This document shows positions 58,220 through 64,000 of a stretch of 64,000 bases of DNA, one piece after another (position 1 is the stretch's first letter; each line of letters begins with the position of its first letter). The DNA is taken from positions 172,695,001 through 172,759,000 of the forward strand of contig CM060833.1 of NCBI GenBank assembly GCA_030762175.1, in the 5' to 3' direction. The translations under genes and the position numbers were made by a program. This DNA is from Metallyticus violacea. Lineage: Eukaryota; Arthropoda; Insecta; Mantodea; Metallyticidae. Under the pieces are notes generated by a model. The model searched no databases. It saw only the letters and a program-made list of their open reading frames with translations, and was not told where the DNA came from.

Positions 58220-58507
58220 GTCCTGGCGGTGTAGTGGTAACCGTACTTGCCTTCTAAACCCAAGACCGTGGTTTCAAACCCGACCAGGATCGATGGATTT
58301 TTTTCGGGCGTAAAAATCCTAAGAATGGCTTCCTTCAGAAGGGAAGTAAAGCCGTGGGTCCCGTGTCGTACATTTACGGCACGAAAAAGAACCTCAAGCC
58401 TGAAAAAGAGGCCCCTGAGCAAAATTTGTCGTCCGTTTCACGCCCTAAATTGAATGGGACGCTGATGATCTGAAATGTTAAAGAGTGTCCGTAAATAAAC
58501 AAATCAA
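58220..58507 (+). mobile_element. SINE family B, full length
   Basis: Box A TGGCGGTGTAGTGG, TCT at the anticodon position, box B GTTTCAAACCC, body and 3' block as in 43286-43584, and a short GTAAATAAACAAAT tail. The two full copies are close enough to derive from one source family. Confidence 0.9.
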
Positions 58508-58926
58508 CTTGAACAACCTACTCTGTGCTCTCAGATATCCTAACTATGCCAAATGAACTAAACAGACAACAAGTAACTTCCGTATGATTGACATGCATAG
58601 TCACAAATGCTTTACGATGTTATTAGTGTCGTGTATATCTGTGCCAGAAGCACATTGTGAACAAAACAGTGATGCCCGTATCATTGAAAATTAGTATGAC
58701 TGACTATGCCTCTCAGGTTTCTTAACTAATGGGCATAAAGGAACTTTTGCACGATACATCTGAGGCATGCGTCATTTTAATTCGACGTATCTCTGCCCTA
58801 ATTACATATCATCTTCGAATTTTGAGCCCGCGGACCAAAATTTCCCTATCTCAAAATATTTGTCTATGATCCATCTTCAAACCTTCAATTTTGTGCGATC
58901 GAATTTTAAATCACCTTATATATACA
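58508..58926. other. Intronic DNA, nothing recognised
   Basis: No supported feature. Confidence 0.5.
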
Positions 58927-59461
58927 TATATATTCGTGTCAAGTTTCACTTAATGTCATCTATTAGTTTGAAAGACACTAGGAAAAATTAGGAAATCTGG
59001 ATGAATGAAACACCGGAGATGTTTCCTCTAAGCAAAAAGTAAACTATCTTGCTTGGCCGCAAGAACCGTCGTAAAACTATCATTTTGGGTCTAAATATGT
59101 TTATTGCAGCATGACATTTTTAGTAGTATAAATAAGGGTATGAACGTTGACAATATCAGATAAATTTAAAGATTATTATATAAATGCTAAAGTGCGATTT
59201 TAATGGGTATAACATCCCATCTCACTAATAAAGGATAATAGAATAAATATGTTCATTTCTAAAATGTCCCTCTGTGATAAACGTAATGTTATATATAAAT
59301 TGTAAATTAAAAATAAATAAACTCTTGGAAAAAATAACAAGAACTAGAAAAGCAGAAATAAATAAAATACTTAAATAGTAGCAACATTTTCGCTATATTT
59401 CGAACCCGTGTAATTCTTCAAAGGCACCAGGTATATATCTGTGTGTGTGTGCGCGCGTGCG

Positions 59462-59512
<51 letters not shown>

Positions 59513-60126
59513 CGCGCCTTTGAAGAACACAAGTTGTTACAGATATACCGAAACTGGATGACTGTTTAAGTGTTTTATCTATTTCTACTTCTCTATTTCT
59601 TTTTATTTTATTAGCTTTATTTTTCATTCATATTATATATTGTCTTAAAATAACTAGGACATTACACCGTTAAAATAAGGATTACCACTGAACACAATTA
59701 ATACACAATATAAAGCAAATATTTCGACCATAATACTTGCTGTATTCGTATGAGAGGGAAACGTATTACCTATACTATGTATAAAAAATGTAATCTTAAG
59801 TTATAGTATAGAATGATGTTTTCAAACTAATTATATTTATTCTGTTGTCCTTTTTAGCGAGATGGATGTTATACACATTAGTGCCACTTTAACATTTATA
59901 AGCTAATATTGAAATTTGCCTAAATGTTCATGCTCATGTTTGTAGAATTTAAAAATGTTGTGCTACATTAAAAATATTTAAGCTTAAAACGATAATTTTA
60001 CGAAGGTTTTTGTAGCTTTTCACTTAGAGGAAAACTCTCGTGTATTTCATCTACTCACGGTGCCTAAGTTTTCCTAGTAATAAACGTTAATAAACGTTAT
60101 TAACTGAAAGTTGACACGGATATATC
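58927..60126. repeat. 1.2-kb imperfect palindrome (foldback-type inverted repeat)
   Basis: The left arm (58927-59425) and right arm (59516-60126) are reverse complements over nearly their whole length, with mismatches and an extra segment of roughly 100-190 bp in the right arm (about 59640-59770). Collinear anchor pairs from outside in: ATTCGTGTCAA / TTGACACGGAT; CTAGGAAAA / TTTTCCTAG; TTTCCTCTAAG / CTTAGAGGAAA; GGTATAACATCC / GGATGTTATAC; AGAATAAATAT / ATATTTATTCT; and an exact 12-bp inner pair TTCTTCAAAGGC / GCCTTTGAAGAA. A microsatellite occupies the centre. No coding frame is recognised in either arm. Confidence 0.85.
59441..59516. repeat. Compound (GT)n(CTGT)n(CT)n(CG)n microsatellite at the palindrome centre
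   Basis: Consecutive GT, GC/GTGC, CTGT, CT and CG runs, lying exactly between the two arms of the inverted repeat. Confidence 0.95.
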
Positions 60127-63010
60127 TTAATGCATGAGCGACATGCTACTGTTACGAACTATATGGCGTACAGCACAGTTTAAACTAGTATACATGTACT
60201 GTGTCGGTCAATGGGGTTTCAAAGACAGTAATTTTTTGTGCAATATGGAGTTCAAAACAGTCGCAAAAGTCTTTTTAGTGAAGAAACTGGAAGCTACATG
60301 AATATTCTTGGGTGTTTACATCCGAAACCAAGGTTCGATAGTGAAAAACATACTGCAAAGGAGTATCTCAGAAGATGGAAGTTTCTACAAACCTATGTTA
60401 AAGAAAAATATGCATATCGTTTTGTCACTATTCAAGACTATTTTACAGCCATTGATTTCGGCGAATATCCGCGTGGTTCTGCGACGAGGAGTGGTTTCGT
60501 ATAAGTGTGCACTAAATTCCCAAAATATCGTATCTGTACTGGTAAAAATCCTCATACCTATGAAATATTTCTGCAGGATGAAAGTAATGTGTGCTCTGAC
60601 GCGACGCTTCCCCACGATGTGCGTGGTAATGTTCCATGAGTTTGTGAATAACTTGAAAGAGTATTTATTATACCTTATGGTTAACTTTACTGCTGCCACA
60701 TGGCCGGACAAGACGCTGTTGCCACATCCCGCCACTCGTCCGTAACCAACGATTGCGCTCCAAGAGCATCATCATCATCATCTTCATCATCTTCTTCCTG
60801 TTCCTCTTCGCAGTCGATTTCCATTTTCATTTCATTATTTTCACTATCATTGTCAATGGATCCACTCGAGCCACCGAGGTTTATGGCAAAACGTTCCACC
60901 ACTTCTTCTTTACACACATTCTTTTAAAAATGCATTGCTACTTCATACTTTCTGTTAACATTGCAACGCCGATGATGTCATGCCTCTGACGATTATGTGT
61001 TTTTGTTACCCGATTGGTCAGCGATAAGACGAGCCGCTCCCCAGTCGGGTCGCCAGCATAAACACGTCACAAACTTAATTTCTCGCCCACTGTAACTCCA
61101 TATGGTGCTACCGTCACACTTACAATGCCACCATGGCTGAACTTTATTTCCTTCTTCTAAGGTGGTGTCATTTCTAAAGTAATCTGACCAACAAGGTCAC
61201 CTGACGTTTCTCCACGAGATTTCTACCTGTGAGACGTGCTGAAAGGAAAGTGTAACGCAACAAGCCATGGACTCTCGGTTGAAATTGGCGTTACGGCTAC
61301 CGATATGTTGGTAAATACCATCCATTTAATTAAGACACGTGCAGATTAATATTAATGCTAATAGCAAAAAACGTTTCTCCACATGCTACGAGTTTCTCAT
61401 GTTTCTCATACGCCAATGTTGGTCCGTGCCAGATATTACTGAATTCTGTCCACTAATTTCAAATTTATAAAGAAAAATCAGGGGCAAAGAGCGAATGTAC
61501 TTTATGTTTGCGTCCTTTTCCATTTTTTTTAATATAACAGTCTAAGGTAATCAGCGTTAGCGAATGTTGGCATAGTCGGTTTTGATGTCAAAATCTTTAA
61601 AAAGTTCGTATATTGTCAACACTTAATCAGAAAAGATCACCTGTATAAAATTGCTATTGCTCTAATTTGTAGAAGTGTGTAATGTTTTGACAAATGTATT
61701 TCAGGTCATTTTGTAACATGGAATGCCCTACATTTGTTAAAATTGTACACAAAATTTATATCGTCACAGTAGATGTAATATGGCGATAATAAATATTTGC
61801 TAAATTGGCCACACCTGACGAGATATTCAGAGAGGATTAAGCTCAAAGTTATATGTAATTGCCATTTTCCAAGCAAATGGTGAATCACCCATTTATCTTT
61901 GCTATGACTGAATGCATTGGAGCGGAATGGTAGAGCCTACTTTGTAAACTCGTCTATCTGACTACAAGTGTCTAAGCATTTCAGAAGAACCGCTGGGTTG
62001 TTGTTCGGAGGGGAGTAACCCAAATCTACCATTCCCTTCTAGGTAGCTTCAAATTTTAATCAGGAATTACGCACTAATGAACTTTGAAACTTAAGATTGG
62101 CGCAAAGAGCATCCAATGAACTTAAACTTTGGCGTTGCATCATTAATGTTCTATGTGGAAAGGTAGCCTTGCTCTCATAGCACGAAACAAAGTTCTTCTG
62201 CTCCTTACAGAAGAAAGTTGGGTTGGTTCCTATTTGTCTCAGTCTGCCATACAGTGGCATCTTATCTTTATTAATTGGATGGAACAATGAAAGATCGTAT
62301 CATACTTTCATTATTAATACATAATTATACGCATTATAATATTATTTTTACTTATTAATATTTTATAAGACCTGTGTTTTCAATATAGAGTGATACCTAA
62401 TTAGAAATAATATAAATACTAATCCACCTTAATTTTTTTAAATTTTAAATTTTTTAAACACATAAAGTATTTTAGATGATTGAATCCATTAAAAAGGGGA
62501 ACTTTTTTCGCGATATTTAATTTGTTTTTATTAAAAGTTGATTATGATTATAGGTAAAAGAAAATTGCTCAAAGTTTTTAGGAATTTTACGTATGATAAT
62601 GGGGAACAAGAGGTGCTATGTAATAATTAGACTTTAATATTTCAGGTCATCACAAACCATACGTACCGTGACCTCCTCTAAATACCGAACCACGAACCTC
62701 TCTCTCTTCGGATTTTACATGAATATCCCGGAGGCCTCCCTAAGGTTTCTCTACTATGAGAGGAATTTATTCTTCATTCCCATATAATGCCCTACATACA
62801 GCTGGTGTGGAAGAACAATTTCCATATGAATTGAGACAAATTAATGTTCTGGCGGACGCTGAACATTTCTGTTAATAAATATCTTAGATACCCGCCCTTA
62901 ACGGACATTCTATAAGCAAAAAGCTGTAATAAAAACAAATAACAAAATCATTACCTTTGTAGTGTTTATATTTTCATATTTTTAGTGGATATTGGTTTTA
63001 TCGTTTTCTG
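60127..63010. other. Intronic DNA with one coding-like but unidentified patch
   Basis: Mostly featureless. At 60238-60920 overlapping frames are open on both strands. They include an 88-codon plus frame (60238-60504), a 145-codon plus frame (60308-60745) and an acidic low-complexity minus frame (60687-60917) arising from a TCATCATC-type microsatellite. None has a domain I recognise. The rest shows nothing. Confidence 0.4.
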
Positions 63011-63017
63011 TTTACAG

Positions 63018-63140
63018 ATAGCCCATCTTTTGCCATCAGCAGAGAGCCAGGTTTTGGATTCCCACTAAGAGAAGGCATCCCTGTTTCTCTCAAATGTGAC
63101 GTGGACTCCAATCCACCTGCCAGTCCGGTCTGGGTCAAAG
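63018..63140 (+). CDS. Ig-superfamily cell-surface protein, first half of next Ig domain
   Basis: A 123-bp exon, phase 1 at both ends, acceptor TTTACAG before 63018 and donor GTAGGT at 63141. Its first two bases complete a Tyr codon with the T ending exon 45805-46116. The 41 residues read YSPSFAISREPGFGFPLREG, then IPVSLKCDVDSNPPASPVWV and KG. The Y-x-P linker, the EGxPVxLxC strand with the first cysteine (Cys27) and Trp39 in PASPVW form the N-terminal half of an Ig domain. The second cysteine must lie in a following exon outside the window. The strongly conserved-looking REPGFGFPLREG segment supports real coding. Same gene as 45805-46116; subfamily unresolved. Confidence 0.9.
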
Positions 63141-64000
63141 GTAGGTTATTTTTATTTGTATAATATTACGGATATAAGTAATACATTCATAAATGCGCTT
63201 ACAGTATGAGTTTCATATTTTAATTTTCGCTAACAGTCGAACAGATGAAGGTCGAAATTAAATATACTGTTTTAATTTTTTTTTTTCCATTTAAACTCGG
63301 CAATAAATTGAAGATAACTGAAGCGTGATAACCTACAACAGTAATTAAATGTGCAGTTATTAAAAACGTATTTTGAAAACCAAATGAAATTGGTTAAACT
63401 GGTTCCACGCACTATTTCTGCTTTGCTTAATATTTGTTTGGCTTGCAACTTTTAATTATTAGGAATTTTGTTCATTTGATGCCTCGTCAAAATGTTTTGA
63501 ATATCCTACCATGTGGATATTGATTTCTAGTGCACACCGATGTTTAGGCGAAAGAAGCTATTAAGATGTTTTTGTGCTTTCGTTTGATGAATTTTTTATA
63601 AAATACTTTGCGCTTACTGGTGCGATAAAATGAAAGTGATAAAGCAGAAACAACGCTCTTGCAGCGATACGCAGCTATGATTGGTTGAAATTCCTGATAT
63701 TCTTATATCGGATTGGTTGCTATTTATGAGCTAAATAGTCATCCAGGGTTGTTAGCTGTTCACATTTGACTACATTTATCAGCTGTGTCAGTTGCTGCCT
63801 TCTGTTCGAGCTGTAAAGACTAGAGATTGTTCATTGTGCATCTCAAAAGTGAAAGTTAATTCAAAACCTCTGTGTTGTGTGTGAATTACATTAGATTATT
63901 CTTATTAGTCCAATTAAATTTCTACGGAAAAATTCACGCTTGAACAAAGAGTTTTTATGTAAGATACAAACGTAAACACCGATCCTGTAGACAATTCAGT
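63141..64000 (+). other. Next intron of the Ig gene (runs off the window)
   Basis: Begins with donor GTAGGT. No further exon is seen up to 64000. At 63680-63735 there are two inverted CCAAT boxes (GATTGGTT) and a TATA-like CTATTTATGAG, which may be an embedded element's promoter. Confidence 0.6.

Larger units (their letters stand above)
46117..63017 (+). other. 16.9-kb phase-1 intron of the Ig gene
   Basis: Bounded by donor GTAAGT (46117) and acceptor TTTACAG (63011-63017). The exons on either side join in phase to give a Tyr codon followed by SPSF, the usual start of the next Ig domain. It is filled with SINEs, a hAT and a Tc1 relic, tandem repeats and a large palindrome, each listed separately. 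Unlisted parts hold nothing I can identify. I cannot exclude a small alternative exon inside. Confidence 0.75.

Noticed and set aside
60687..60917. Acidic minus-strand protein (Glu/Asp-rich)
   Set aside because: The acidic run comes from a TCATCATC/TTCTTC-type simple repeat; no domain is recognisable.
61135..61175. Strong Kozak-like GCCACCATGG start near 61130
   Set aside because: The frame ends after about a dozen codons and no plausible splice donor extends it.
1..64000. CRISPR arrays, operons or bacterial-type systems
   Set aside because: The tandem repeats have no spacer structure and no bacterial genes are present; the sequence is eukaryotic.

Overview
The window looks like a stretch of a large, AT-rich arthropod nuclear genome, probably an insect. 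The reasons are intron-split coding sequence with GT-AG junctions, many tRNA-derived SINEs, numerous decayed mariner/Tc1 copies, a Penelope-like and a Polinton remnant, and abundant microsatellites. No bacterial-type gene organisation is present. The assignment to arthropods, and more loosely to insects, is inference; I cannot name a species.

Only one host gene is supported. Two plus-strand exons, 45805-46116 and 63018-63140, encode consecutive immunoglobulin domains of a cell-surface protein. Both exons are phase 1 at both ends and join across a 16.9-kb intron (46117-63017). The gene continues beyond the right edge, and its 5' exons were not found here. Everything to the left of 45805 is therefore upstream intron or intergenic DNA.

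The rest is mostly a graveyard of mobile DNA. Region 1.0-3.6 kb holds a minus-strand Polinton/Maverick remnant: major capsid protein, an adenovirus-type protease, a small basic protein and one more frame, all broken, with GAA/CTT microsatellites expanded inside it. Mariner/Tc1-type remnants lie at 3.9-4.2, 5.6-6.7, 7.75-8.4, 19.93-20.97 (complete ends), 21.2-21.6, 24.5-24.95 (two), 29.2-29.8, 30.5-31.2, 37.65-38.05 and 49.8-50.6 kb. A Penelope-like reverse transcriptase fragment is at 16.3-16.8 kb and a hAT transposase relic at 48.3-49.4 kb.

Three tRNA-derived SINE families recur. I call them A (Ser/Leu-type head, ATTC tail), B (Arg-CCT-like head, A-rich tail) and C (shared box B and 3' block). 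They include one young A insertion with a 13-bp target duplication and a nested A/B cluster at 43 kb. Tandem arrays have periods of about 72 bp (13.9-14.4 kb), 45 bp (30.0-30.3 kb) and 50 bp (55.7-55.96 kb).

The most unusual structure is a 1.2-kb imperfect palindrome at 58.93-60.13 kb. Its arms of 0.5-0.6 kb flank a central microsatellite, inside the big intron of the Ig gene. It could be a foldback element or a source of hairpin RNA.
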